Positions 29,271-38,361 are shown, numbered from the stretch's first letter. The stretch: 64,000 nucleotides of DNA from Candidatus Kapaibacterium sp. (GCA_015490805.1 WFXC01000001.1:1-64000); one strand, 5' to 3'. Translations and numbers: made by a program. Notes: generated by a model not told the origin, from the letters alone.

Positions 29271-29344
29271 CTCCCCGGGAGGGATTCGAACCCCCGACCT
29301 AGTGGTTAACAGCCACCCGCTCTAACCAGCTGAGCTACCGGGGA
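29271..29344 (-). tRNA. tRNA-Asn (GTT)
   Basis: A complete 74-nt cloverleaf on the minus strand. The acceptor TCCCCGG pairs with CCGGGGA, the discriminator is G, and the D arm starts AGCTCAGCTGG. The anticodon stem GGTGG/CCACT holds loop CTGTTAA with anticodon GTT, and the T loop is TTCGAAT. CCA is not encoded. It marks the right border of the gene-poor accessory region. Confidence 0.95.
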
Positions 29345-29389
29345 GTAGCGTTTTCAGAGGTGCGGAAACGGGGAATCACTGGAATTATT

Positions 29390-30060
29390 GTAATCTCAGA
29401 TGGAGCTCCCCGCTGCTGGGAACACTGGGCAAAGTAATAGTGACAGGTATTGCACTGAAGCAGGAGCAGACCTCACTGCTTCCAGGGGCACCGGGTAAAG
29501 CGGTGGTGTCAGGTACGCAACGGAAGCTGATCTCTTCCTGTCAGCAGAGTCGATGAACGGGACACGCTTCGGGGTTCTGTTCCAGAAATGATGAACGAAA
29601 CTACTCTGAGGTGCAGCCGCCTGTTGTCCCTACCCCCTTCTTGCCAGCAGAGTTGATGAACGGAACACTATTATCGACGACGCCGGGATAAAAAAAGGAA
29701 GCACCCTTTCTCCAGCAGCGATGATGAGCGGAACATACTTCGGTGGATACCTGTTCCAGGGATGATGAACAGGACCGCTCTGAGGGCGACCACGCCGGGG
29801 TCGCCCCTACGGAAAGGGATTCCAAGAATGATAAACGAAACCGCCCTGAGACGCAGTCCCCTGTTGTCACTACCCCTTCCTGCCAGCAGCTACGATGAAC
29901 GGGATACTATGTCCGATCTTGCGGACTGGGAACGTTATAAACCGTTCTTGCCAGCAGCGATGATGCACGGAACACGCTGTGGCGGGGTTCGGTTCGGGGG
30001 CGTTTTCGATCTCGCCTGGTGGAGAAGCTGGTAGAGATGCTGGGTGGATCGCTTTGCGCC
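29390..30060. repeat. Degenerate tandem repeat block, block 2
   Basis: This gene-free, G+C-rich stretch is built of degenerate units sharing TGCCAGCAGNGNTGATGAACGGNACAC and CCTGTTGTCNCTACCCCTTC. Copies are visible near 29545, 29645, 29715, 29760, 29825, 29885 and 29955, and there is one CGACCACGCCGGGGTCGCCC palindrome near 29790. It differs from the TAAA/TTCA palindromes of blocks 1 and 3-5. Frames through it have biased composition and are not proteins. Confidence 0.65.
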
Positions 30061-30066
30061 GCTGCT

Positions 30067-31074
30067 TCACTCCAGCCGGCGGAGCGCACCGGCGAGGAAG
30101 TGGGCAACCACCAGCGCAGCGAGTTTCGCAGTTCTACCGTCTTGATCATAGCGGGGATTGAGTTCCGCTACGTCCATTAACTTAACCTCTTCCTGCGCGC
30201 CCAGGTAGTACGCAGCATAGCAGTAGTCTTCAGCGGAAAATCCGACCGGCGACGGAGCACTGACGCCGGGCGCATCGCTGGCACGGACGCCGTCCAGATC
30301 GAAGGTGACATAAACAGCGTCGGTTCCCTGCCGCGCTTTGCGGAAAGCCGTTTCCAGCGCTGGGACAAATCCCGATCGGTAGATATCCTGCAGCCAGAAG
30401 ATGCTCATTTCCTCCTCGCGCAGAAACTCCCAATGGGAATGGGCGTTGGCAAACCACTGAATGCCGAATTCCACCAGACATCCGGGCGGAATGAAAACAT
30501 CGGGATGATCCAGCAACTGTCGAAACGGAGAACCAGAATGAGCCCGCTGCCCATCAATCAAAGGGCGCACGTCCAGATGCGCGTCCAGGTTCACAATGCC
30601 AATGGCGTCATAATGCTGTCCCAGAGCCGCACCATTCGGAAAGGCAATGTCGTGTCCTCCGCCCAGTACAATCGGCAACCAACCCTGCTCCAGCGCTGCC
30701 CGCACAACGCGCTCCTGCCGCCAGTGAATCTCCTCCAGTGTCAATCCCTCAACGTTCAGATCCCCCAGATCCGCCAGATGCAGATCGGGATGATCCAGCG
30801 AGGACTCATAGAAAAAGGGAGTCAGGCGATACAGAAAATGGCGAATTGCGGCTGGACCCTCGCTGGCACCAATTCGCCCTCCGTTCCGCTGAATTCCAAT
30901 ATCCTGCGGAACGCCGAAGATGAGCACCTTTAGATCTGCTAAGATCCCCGGCTCAACTGTCGTATACACCAGCGCCGCAAGTCGAACATCCGTTTGATCC
31001 GTGGGTTTGTGCTTCGGATATTGGGACAGATCCACGGGGTGGAACCACTCTTCAAAAGGAAATGCCATTGTCAT
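30067..31074 (-). CDS. Arginase/agmatinase/formimidoylglutamase-family hydrolase
   Basis: This 335-residue ureohydrolase keeps the dimanganese ligands: His in LGGGHDIAF, Asp/His/Asp in NLDAHLDVR, and the Asp pair in TFDLDGVRASDAPGVSAPSP. The DAPGVSAP ending of the last motif is closest to formimidoylglutamase (HutG), which makes glutamate and formamide from N-formimidoylglutamate in histidine breakdown. No other hut gene is in the window, so the substrate stays open. It is last in the operon bTHX-cutA-yqgE-this gene, 27 bases after yqgE. Confidence 0.85.
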   Translation of the reverse strand: MTMAFPFEEWFHPVDLSQYPKHKPTDQTDVRLAALVYTTVEPGILADLKVLIFGVPQDIGIQRNGGRIGASEGPAAIRHFLYRLTPFFYESSLDHPDLHLADLGDLNVEGLTLEEIHWRQERVVRAALEQGWLPIVLGGGHDIAFPNGAALGQHYDAIGIVNLDAHLDVRPLIDGQRAHSGSPFRQLLDHPDVFIPPGCLVEFGIQWFANAHSHWEFLREEEMSIFWLQDIYRSGFVPALETAFRKARQGTDAVYVTFDLDGVRASDAPGVSAPSPVGFSAEDYCYAAYYLGAQEEVKLMDVAELNPRYDQDGRTAKLAALVVAHFLAGALRRLE

Positions 31075-31101
31075 AGTGCCGTTGTTGTTGCAGTTGAATG
31101 T

Positions 31102-31677
31102 TTAGTTGACCATCGGATGATCAGGTGCGCGGGCAAAGACGCGATACAATCCTCCTAATTCCTCCATAATTTTCCGCCACAGATCGCGCCCTTCAGTATG
31201 AAAAATATCTTCTGGCAATGCATTCGTAACGATCCACGCATTCTGCTCCAGCTCCTGCTCCAGTTGCTGTGGTGCCCAGCCAGCGTAACCGATAAAAAAG
31301 CGGAGGTGGGATTCATCGATATCCTCAACGAGCAATCGTTCCTTGAGCTGTTCAAAGTCTCCACCCCAGTAGATGTCCTCAAAAATCGGGAAGCCAGATT
31401 TCAGTGAGTCTCCGATGCGGTGGAGGAAGTACAACGATTCCTGCTGCACCGGACCGCCGAAGTAGAGCGAGGAGCTAACGCCCCGGAATTCCTCAACCGC
31501 ATCCCCGACGGTAATCTCCAGCGGGCGATTGAGAATCGTACCAAAGGCGCCTTCGTCTGGCTTGTAATCCACCAGATAAACAACGGTGCGCCGAAAGTTC
31601 GGATCCAGCATAAAGGGTTCTGCCAGCAAAAGCACGCCGGATTTCAATTTGGTTCGATACCGCTTTTTCCGCGCCAT
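31102..31677 (-). CDS. YqgE/AlgH family protein
   Basis: This 191-residue protein shows the family core LKSGVLLLAEPFMLDPNFRRTVVYLV, FGTILNRPLEITVGDAV, YFGGPVQQESLYFLH and FFIGYAGWAPQQLEQELEQNAWIV. The molecular role of YqgE/AlgH proteins is not firmly known. GGAG lies 6 bases before the ATG. It sits between cutA (10 bases upstream) and the ureohydrolase gene. Confidence 0.93.
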   Translation of the reverse strand: MARKKRYRTKLKSGVLLLAEPFMLDPNFRRTVVYLVDYKPDEGAFGTILNRPLEITVGDAVEEFRGVSSSLYFGGPVQQESLYFLHRIGDSLKSGFPIFEDIYWGGDFEQLKERLLVEDIDESHLRFFIGYAGWAPQQLEQELEQNAWIVTNALPEDIFHTEGRDLWRKIMEELGGLYRVFARAPDHPMVN

Positions 31678-31687
31678 CCGCAGCTCC

Positions 31688-32023
31688 TTACTGTTTATGC
31701 TCCTGCGCCGTTTCTTGCTCCACCCACTGGAGATAATCGGGATTGCCTTCCAGCACTGGAAGGGCTAACACGCACGGAACGGTATAACTGTGCAATTGCT
31801 TGATCCGCTCCAGCAATGCTGGAAATCGCTGCACACTTGTTTTCAGAATCAGCACGGCTTCCTGATCCCGCTCAAAATTGCCCTGCCACCAGTAACAGGA
31901 CTGCATATTCGACAACACATTGGCGCACGCTGCCAGGCGCTCCTGCACCACCGTTTCACCAATCCGCTGCGCTTCTTCCGTCGATGCAGCCGTTACATAG
32001 ACCCAATAAATTTTTGGTTGCAT
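31688..32023 (-). CDS. cutA: Divalent-cation tolerance protein CutA
   Basis: This 111-residue trimeric ferredoxin-like protein has VYVTAASTEEAQRIGETVVQERLAACANVLSNMQSCYWWQG, EAVLILKTSVQRFPALLERIKQLHSYTVPCVLALPV and the closing YLQWVEQ. It is a full-length CutA1, linked to copper and other divalent metals in other bacteria. It starts 9 bases after the bTHX stop, in one operon. Confidence 0.95.
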   Translation of the reverse strand: MQPKIYWVYVTAASTEEAQRIGETVVQERLAACANVLSNMQSCYWWQGNFERDQEAVLILKTSVQRFPALLERIKQLHSYTVPCVLALPVLEGNPDYLQWVEQETAQEHKQ

Positions 32024-32032
32024 CCGGCTATC

Positions 32033-32161
32033 CTATGCTGCTGCTTCTTGCTGCTCCTGCAACCGCTTGAGCTTGCGCTTCTTCTTTTTCTTCAGCCGAT
32101 ACTTCCCGTAACTTCCCCGAAAAATTTTTCCTCTCCGCGTTCGACGATCCCCTTTGCCCAT
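32033..32161 (-). CDS. Small ribosomal subunit protein bTHX
   Basis: This 42-residue, highly basic protein reads [20 protein letters not shown] followed by [13 protein letters not shown] and a short QEQQEAAA tail. It matches bTHX, which binds the head of the 30S subunit in Thermus and is widespread in Bacteroidota and relatives. The start ATG lies at 32161-32159 and the stop TAG at 32035-32033, with cutA following 9 bases later. Its shortness makes it easy to miss. Its presence supports the FCB placement. Confidence 0.9.
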   Translation of the reverse strand: MGKGDRRTRRGKIFRGSYGKYRLKKKKKRKLKRLQEQQEAAA

Positions 32162-32618
32162 TGCTTCGCTACTCCATGTGTTCGTGACACATACTCACCG
32201 CGTGTTTGTAAAGGCTATAACGTACTGCCAATGCACGAATTTTTCTCTGTTCCAATCGCCCATCTCTTTGGGCACACCAGAAAATTCCACTCGCTTTCGT
32301 GCTCCCATTGCTCACCTCTTTTCTCTCGCCTCATTGAAAAAATTTCAGCATAACAGACTCGACTCAAGCCACGCTTCACATCCGCCTTCCCTCATCTCAC
32401 TGAAAAATTTTCAACTCATTACGAAATCAACACCCATCCACTCCTCCTCCGCTGCAAGGGTCAGGAATGCTCATCCTCTCGTCATCGCCGCTGCCGATGT
32501 GCAGGGAATATCTGCCGCTATCCACCGACGCTGGTGCGTCCAGAATGCGCTGGCGAAAGCCGCTGTGCCCGAAACATCCACCTGTCAAAGATCGCTGGCT
32601 TTCCACTGCTCTGCCGAC
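32162..32618. other. Gene-free stretch upstream of the bTHX operon
   Basis: No gene is visible. It must hold the promoter of the bTHX-cutA operon. Two related A/T-rich motifs (TCATTGAAAAAATTTCA near 32331 and TCACTGAAAAATTTTCA near 32399) stand about 68 bases apart in the same orientation. Whether they are regulatory is unknown. Confidence 0.4.
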
Positions 32619-33209
32619 TTACTTTTCCAGCCACTGCTCATATAACTGCTGGAGTTCTGCGGGGGTATACTGAGGCTGTTGATACAAACCGGCTGCCCGG
32701 CGCTGACGGAAGGCTTCGTACAGCGTGACTGCGCAGGCAACCGAGACGTTCAAACTCTGCACCATCCCCACCTGTGGGATCTGAAACATTCCATCGGCTG
32801 CTTTCCAGGCTTCCTCTGATACCCCGGCGTGTTCATTGCCAAACACCAGCGCAATTGGCTGGGTAAGATCCAGCGTGAACAGATCGACACTCTCGGGACC
32901 CAGTACCGATGCAAAAATCTTTTTTCCTTCCGACCGCAATGCAGTATAACACTCTTCGATCGAACGGTGCCACCGCCGCTCGACCCACTTCAAAGCTCCC
33001 GCAGCGCTTTTCTTTCCCAGCTTTGGGAATTCCTGACCGCTATGGTACACCAGATGCACAATCGGGACACCAACGGCATCGCAGGTCCGGAGAATCGCAG
33101 ACACATTGTGAGGATCGTGGATGTTTTCTAAGACGACTGCCAACGTTGGTTGTCGATGGCGTAACACGTGGAGAATTTTTTGCTGGCGGCGCTCCGTGCG
33201 GACTGCCAT
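32619..33209 (-). CDS. trmH: SpoU/TrmH-family tRNA 2'-O-methyltransferase
   Basis: This 196-residue protein has the SPOUT motifs: VVLENIHDPHNVSAILRTCDAVGV (motif 1), IALVFGNEHAGVSEEAW (motif 2) and IPQVGMVQSLNVSVACAVTLYEA (motif 3). Together with its length, these fit TrmH, which methylates Gm18 of tRNAs. Its ATG lies 2 bases beyond the nuoD stop, and no strong ribosome site is seen, so it is probably coupled to nuoD. Confidence 0.88.
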   Translation of the reverse strand: MAVRTERRQQKILHVLRHRQPTLAVVLENIHDPHNVSAILRTCDAVGVPIVHLVYHSGQEFPKLGKKSAAGALKWVERRWHRSIEECYTALRSEGKKIFASVLGPESVDLFTLDLTQPIALVFGNEHAGVSEEAWKAADGMFQIPQVGMVQSLNVSVACAVTLYEAFRQRRAAGLYQQPQYTPAELQQLYEQWLEK

Positions 33210-33211
33210 CG

Positions 33212-34516
33212 TTACTTATCAGCTTCTCCCATCACCGGATCAATCGATCCGATGATCGCAACCACATCGGCAATCATTGATCCTTCGACCATTGGCGCCA
33301 ATCCCTGAAGATTTGCCGCCGACGGAGAACGAATTTTCAGTCGCCACGGCTCGCCAGAGCCATCGCTCACGATATAGAAGCCCAGCTCTCCTTTCGGTGC
33401 TTCCACAGCGGAGTAAATTTCCCGCGGCTCCGTACGGAAGCCAAAGTTAATCAGGATGAAGTCCATAATCAGCTCTTCCATCCGGGTGTAAATTTCCCCT
33501 TTGCGGGGCAACACCAGCCGGGGATTCTGCGCCATCACCGGTCCTTTCGGCATTCGATCCAGAATCTGGTGCACGATTCGAATACTTTCGAACATCTCAT
33601 CGATGCGCACCATATAGCGCGCCCAGGCATCTCCTTCGGTATAGGTCACGACATCGAACTCGACATCTTCATACCGCAGGTACGGAAACATCTTGCGAAT
33701 GTCGTACTCAACTCCAGAACCTCGCAGCGTCGGACCTGTCAATCCCAGTTGCACCGCTTTCTCTGCCGAAATGTAGCCGACGCCCACCAGCCGATCCAGG
33801 AAGATACGGTTCCGGTGCACCACTTTACCGAAGGTCTTCAGATTCTTCGGGAACTCCTGCGCCCACGCCCGGATTTGTTCCAGAACGTGATCATCGATGT
33901 CGTTGGCTACTCCTCCAATGCGCGTATAACTGGTCGTAAACCGCGCGCCACAGATCTGCTGGAAAATGTCGTAGAGCTTTTCCCGCTCGGCGAACGCCCA
34001 GAGGAAAACGCTCATTGCGCCGACGTCCATACAGGTCGAACCCATTGCCATCAAGTGTGAAGAGATCCGTGCCAGTTCAGCGACCAGCATCCGAATCCAC
34101 TGGGCACGCTCCGGCACCTCAATACCGCCCAATTTCTCAAACGCCAGCACCACTGCCACATTATTGGACATCGGGGCGATATAGTCCAGGCGGTCAGTAT
34201 GGGGAATGAACTCATACGGTGTCACGTGCTCTGCCAGCTTCTCGTATCCCCGATGCAGATACCCCAATTCTGGCACACATTTCACCACCGTCTCCCCATC
34301 GATCTGGATGAGCACCCGCAGCACGCCGTGGGTTGCCGGATGCTGCGGTCCCATATTGAGCACCATTGTACTATCGAGCGGATCGGTAATTTCCACCGTG
34401 GTATCTTTTTCCAGCAGCCGCGCCAGAATTTTCCGCTGCCGCACATCCCAGACCCGTTCTAAGGTTGCGGTAGGGGTCAGGTATCGAACATCCAGCCGCT
34501 CTTCTTGAAATTCCAT
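33212..34516 (-). CDS. nuoD: NADH-quinone oxidoreductase subunit D
   Basis: This 434-residue protein shows the complex I 49-kDa subunit signatures: MVLNMGPQHPATHGVLRVLIQIDGE, PELGYLHRGYEKLAE, YDIFQQICGARFTTSYTRIGGV and, at the end, GSIDPVMGEADK. The ATG at 34516 follows GGGGAAAA. It sits alone: trmH follows and no other nuo gene is in the window, so complex I genes are dispersed in this genome. The protein itself looks complete and functional. Confidence 0.95.
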   Translation of the reverse strand: MEFQEERLDVRYLTPTATLERVWDVRQRKILARLLEKDTTVEITDPLDSTMVLNMGPQHPATHGVLRVLIQIDGETVVKCVPELGYLHRGYEKLAEHVTPYEFIPHTDRLDYIAPMSNNVAVVLAFEKLGGIEVPERAQWIRMLVAELARISSHLMAMGSTCMDVGAMSVFLWAFAEREKLYDIFQQICGARFTTSYTRIGGVANDIDDHVLEQIRAWAQEFPKNLKTFGKVVHRNRIFLDRLVGVGYISAEKAVQLGLTGPTLRGSGVEYDIRKMFPYLRYEDVEFDVVTYTEGDAWARYMVRIDEMFESIRIVHQILDRMPKGPVMAQNPRLVLPRKGEIYTRMEELIMDFILINFGFRTEPREIYSAVEAPKGELGFYIVSDGSGEPWRLKIRSPSAANLQGLAPMVEGSMIADVVAIIGSIDPVMGEADK

Positions 34517-34865
34517 CAAGTTTTCCCCGATATTTCTCTCTGCGTACTGCGAAACGGCAAATTTACAAATTCTGCTACAGATGCAGGGTATAGCACGACG
34601 CAGAAAAACCAGTAGTACCGGATCAATAAGAGCAGCTTTCTTGCAGATACATGGCAGAGCTGTTACATAAGTGCAATGTAGATCAGAGGCAACTGTGGGA
34701 TTTTCCCTTCGAAGCCCCCAGAAAGTGCAAGGCACAGACATCGACACAATAAAGTTTCTCTCCGTGAGCATAAGCACAAATGAAAGCTCGACGAACTTTC
34801 CCCGCCGCTTTCCAGAGCTTACCTGAGCACCAGAACTCTACAGCAAACTTCCCAAAGTGTTCTCC
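34517..34865. other. Intergenic region upstream of nuoD
   Basis: About 350 bases with no protein-like frame. It contains the nuoD promoter side and the end of the TldE-like gene's transcription unit. No hairpin terminator was clear by eye. Confidence 0.4.
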
Positions 34866-36632
34866 CTACTGCGGCGGGGACAGCACGGGCGGGTGAGAGT
34901 AGTCGCTCTCTACTTTCCGGATCTCCGCTTCTTCGACCAGCACTGCTGGAGTGATGAAGGTGGCGGGGAGATAACGCGTGCCGCCGGTGAAGAATGGGGA
35001 TACGACCGCGGGAGCGAGGAAGTTGTGGACGTACTCCTGCGTGCCGACGGCGATGATGTCTTTGAACAGGTACGGGATGAGTTGCGCCAGCTCGACGCCT
35101 CGCACCGGCTCCTCGCGCCCGTCGGGATATAGCCTCACGACGTCCAGCAGCGGCATCACCTCATCGGAACGGGTGAAGGGATACTCGCCGGAGGTGATGG
35201 AGAACACGGTGGTGAAGAGCAGGTTTCGGGGGATGACTTTGCGAACGATAATACCGTATGGCAATTCCCGCATTTTGACTAATTCCAGCAACCGCTGTCG
35301 CAGCCCGTCCGGATCTTTCTGCCGATCCGACTCTTCGACTACTAGCCGCAACGTGCTATAGATCGGCGCACCACCCCGCTGATGTCCATTGGAGCGTCGC
35401 ACCCGCCGCGTTGGCACCCGCGAGGACAGTAATCCTTTCAGATACCCTTTGTCCACAATCCGGAACTCTTCCGATGGTACGGCTTCATCATCGACCCGAT
35501 AGGATCCGACACAGGGTGTTCCCTGCAGCGCAAAGTGGTGGGGAATCACCTCCAGCGAAAGAAATTCGGGCAAAACTCGACCGCCAATTTTGTGTTGAAA
35601 CGCTCCATACTGCACCGGCTGGGTTGTGCCCTGATCGGATATCCACGGACGCTGGGCAACCAGATGCGGCAAGAATCCGTAAGCGAACAGCTCGGCGGCT
35701 GCCTGACCCTCAAAGAGCACCGGACCATTGTACACATCCAGCACCGGTGCTTTTCGCAACGCCTGCAATTGCTGCACCATTCGCTGCGCTACCACCCGCA
35801 ATGAATCCATCGATGGCAACTCGGAAGGACGAAAGGCTCGCGCGGCATACGTCTGGACGATCGGCATACCATCGTCACTCCGCGCATAGATCGCCATTTC
35901 AAAGCCACAATACAGCTCTGTTTTCAGCATCCGCCGCCCTTCGGAGTTCAGGTAGTACACCGTTTTCGGGTGGTATTCAACCAGCACGCGATCCCGCTGA
36001 ATCCAAGGATACCGTGCAAACAGTTCTGACAGAGCACGACACCGCGCGCTCCATTGTTGCGCATCGAAAGGCGGAATGGCAAGAGTATCCACGAATCTTG
36101 CCGGGCCCATTGGCAAAAAATCGGGAATGGTATCACTTTGAACCCGATTTTGCAATGCTGCCACTTTCTTGGAATACGCTTCTGCCGCTCGTTTATACGC
36201 TGCATCTGTTGCCAGCCATAGCTCGCGGCGCAGTTGCCACAGCTTCAACTCATCTGGCAAGCGGCGGCGGCGAAAGGCTTCTTCATCATCGCTGGATCCA
36301 AAGAACTGTAGCCCGACATCGACAAAATTCGTGTTATCGAACTGATACGATCCGACGCGCACGCCGACGGTCAGGGTAACATACGCATTTGAATCAACTT
36401 CTCGAAGCGCGCCATACTCTGCCGTAATGCTGTAGGTTTTACCAGCGTGCAGCATATATTCAATGTAGTACGGCTTTTCCGCATCGGGCAACCGCAAATG
36501 CTCCATCGATCGCTGCAGTTCCGCTTCCATCGCTGCAAAGACCAATTGCGGATCTGGCGGTGCTGCAAAAGCACCGTACAGCAATCCCATCCATACACCA
36601 AGCACGATCTCCAACAACCAGACTCGCTTCAT
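34866..36632 (-). CDS. Exported TldE/PmbA-like protein lacking the metalloprotease site
   Basis: This 588-residue protein has a signal peptide (MKRVWLLEIVLGVWMGLLYGAFA) and aligns along its length with the TldD-family protein encoded just upstream (shared LPSMDSLR, YAGP/YNGPVLFEGQAAAE and GSYxVDDEAVxxxxFRIVD). Where the partner has HEILGHRIE, this one reads AYGFLPHLV. The conserved C-terminal CGAESGNVPV is replaced by TQEYVHNFLAPAVV, so all zinc ligands are gone. In the cytoplasmic TldD/TldE protease the E subunit likewise lacks metal. I infer a heterodimer in the periplasm or outside. It follows the partner by 16 bases. Confidence 0.85.
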   Translation of the reverse strand: MKRVWLLEIVLGVWMGLLYGAFAAPPDPQLVFAAMEAELQRSMEHLRLPDAEKPYYIEYMLHAGKTYSITAEYGALREVDSNAYVTLTVGVRVGSYQFDNTNFVDVGLQFFGSSDDEEAFRRRRLPDELKLWQLRRELWLATDAAYKRAAEAYSKKVAALQNRVQSDTIPDFLPMGPARFVDTLAIPPFDAQQWSARCRALSELFARYPWIQRDRVLVEYHPKTVYYLNSEGRRMLKTELYCGFEMAIYARSDDGMPIVQTYAARAFRPSELPSMDSLRVVAQRMVQQLQALRKAPVLDVYNGPVLFEGQAAAELFAYGFLPHLVAQRPWISDQGTTQPVQYGAFQHKIGGRVLPEFLSLEVIPHHFALQGTPCVGSYRVDDEAVPSEEFRIVDKGYLKGLLSSRVPTRRVRRSNGHQRGGAPIYSTLRLVVEESDRQKDPDGLRQRLLELVKMRELPYGIIVRKVIPRNLLFTTVFSITSGEYPFTRSDEVMPLLDVVRLYPDGREEPVRGVELAQLIPYLFKDIIAVGTQEYVHNFLAPAVVSPFFTGGTRYLPATFITPAVLVEEAEIRKVESDYSHPPVLSPPQ

Positions 36633-36648
36633 CCTTTGTTTCCTTCCC

Positions 36649-38361
36649 TCATTCCTGCATCAATGCTTCCTTCGGTGGTGGGGGCAGCAATGGCAGCTTC
36701 GCCTGCGATTTCTGCCGCTGCTGCACTTCGATCCGGGAAATCAGCAAGGATGGAGCAACCGCTGATACCGGAACATTGCCCGACTCTGCACCACAAATTC
36801 CGTTGAACACTCCCAGATCGTCGGCTGCTGCAACAATAAACCGGAAGGTTGTCAGCGGCGTTCCGATAATATCCACGCCTCGAACCAGTTCGTCCGGTCG
36901 ACCATCGACATAAACTTTATACACCACCAGCGGCTGTACATTGAAAGCGTTGGGAATGGAACGCTGAGTGAAGGTAAATCCTCCCTGGACTTCCTCAAAG
37001 AGCAATCCGTATTCCAGCCCTTCCTGCTTGCACATCTGGATCAGCAGCCGGCGAAGCGAATCCCGCGGCACGGTTTTATCTGCTTCCACAATCAGATTCG
37101 ACTGCCGTGCCACCGGACTGAGTCCCGGCTGCGCTCGCCCGTGCCCATTGGAATGGGGAAATCCTTCGATCGGGATCCGGCTCATCAGGAAATTTCGGAA
37201 AACGCCGTGATCCACCGCAACCACTCGCTGCGCTCGCACTCCTTCGTCATCGACGGGATACGAACCTGCCAGCGCCTGTCCCCGGATCCACCGTCGGTTG
37301 GGTTCAAACACCACACTGAGAAATTCCGGCAAAATCTTTTTGCCCAGCAAATCCTTAAAGGTGCGAGTATATCGCACATCTTTTAATCGATGTCCCTCGA
37401 TGCGGTGTCCTAAGATTTCGTGGAAGAACACCCCTGCTGCTTTCCCCGCCAAAATAGCCGGTCCAGCGTACGACTCCATTTCCGGAGCAGTACGCAGTTG
37501 TCGCAGCAATCGAATCATCCGGCGAATATCTTTGCGGATACTATCGACCGAGGGAAGCTCATCTTCACGAAAAGCAAAATAGGTCTGGTACAGTGGTAGC
37601 ACCATTCCATCTTCTGCTTTGGCTTTCGCAACCACGACCAATCGGACGTATGCCTGGGAACGCTGCACTCGCGTCCCTTCACTGTTGATGAAAAAGCGAT
37701 GGCGCACAATCCCGCTGACCGATACTTCACCCCGAAACAACAGGGAATCTTCCAGAAACAGTGCCGACAGCTCCCGCACTTTCTGTTCCCAGGCGTGTCG
37801 AGAGAACTGCAAGGTTTTCAGCGGCTCAGCAAATTCCAGCGGTTCTTCGCGGGAAAAATCGCCGGAGGTATCTTCCTCAGCTACTTTGACCGCAACATTG
37901 CCCAACACCTTCATATACCGCTCCACCGCCTCCTTGTACTGGCGGTCGGTATAAAGCCACAGGGCTTTGCGCAGCGCTTTAGCGTCATCTTCAATTGGCA
38001 AAGCATAACCGCGTCGAATAGCAGCAGCACCCAGCGCCTGTCCCCGAATGGGATGGGTGTTATCCAGGTGGTAATCCCCAACTCGAACGTCGATGTCCAG
38101 CACCCGCTCGTGCCGTACCGAGGATTCTGCTAAGACTCCAAAGGAACCCGACACGTAGTAGGTGGTTTGATCGGTGATAGCATAAGACAGAAAGTACGGT
38201 GGATATTGCTCCGACCGCAATCCTTCCATCGTTCGGTGCAATTCCGCTTCCATTGCGGAAAAAATCACATCGGGATCGGTAGCGAAGCCGACAAGAGGAA
38301 AAAGCCAGTACAGAATCCCCAACATCCAGCAGCAAAAGATCCGTGCTTGTGTGCCACTCAT
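36649..38361 (-). CDS. Exported TldD-family metalloprotease
   Basis: This 570-residue TldD/PmbA-family protein has a hydrophobic signal segment (ARIFCCWMLGILYWLFPLVGFA). The zinc site is intact: FFHEILGHRIEGH gives HExxGHxxE, and the C-terminal CGAESGNVPVSAVAPSLLI supplies the Cys ligand. Family members cleave unfolded peptides, for example in microcin maturation. Export signals are unusual for the best-known TldD. Its ATG overlaps the gpmA stop by four bases, and the metal-less partner follows 16 bases later. Confidence 0.9.
   Translation of the reverse strand: MSGTQARIFCCWMLGILYWLFPLVGFATDPDVIFSAMEAELHRTMEGLRSEQYPPYFLSYAITDQTTYYVSGSFGVLAESSVRHERVLDIDVRVGDYHLDNTHPIRGQALGAAAIRRGYALPIEDDAKALRKALWLYTDRQYKEAVERYMKVLGNVAVKVAEEDTSGDFSREEPLEFAEPLKTLQFSRHAWEQKVRELSALFLEDSLLFRGEVSVSGIVRHRFFINSEGTRVQRSQAYVRLVVVAKAKAEDGMVLPLYQTYFAFREDELPSVDSIRKDIRRMIRLLRQLRTAPEMESYAGPAILAGKAAGVFFHEILGHRIEGHRLKDVRYTRTFKDLLGKKILPEFLSVVFEPNRRWIRGQALAGSYPVDDEGVRAQRVVAVDHGVFRNFLMSRIPIEGFPHSNGHGRAQPGLSPVARQSNLIVEADKTVPRDSLRRLLIQMCKQEGLEYGLLFEEVQGGFTFTQRSIPNAFNVQPLVVYKVYVDGRPDELVRGVDIIGTPLTTFRFIVAAADDLGVFNGICGAESGNVPVSAVAPSLLISRIEVQQRQKSQAKLPLLPPPPKEALMQE

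Noticed and set aside
33212-34777. Longer nuoD reading frame starting at 34777
   Set aside because: The extra 87 residues are Cys-rich and unlike NuoD; the ATG at 34516 has a good ribosome site and matches the family start.
35411-36379. 322-codon frame on the plus strand
   Set aside because: It lies antisense to the TldE-like gene, which has a signal peptide, family similarity and operon context.
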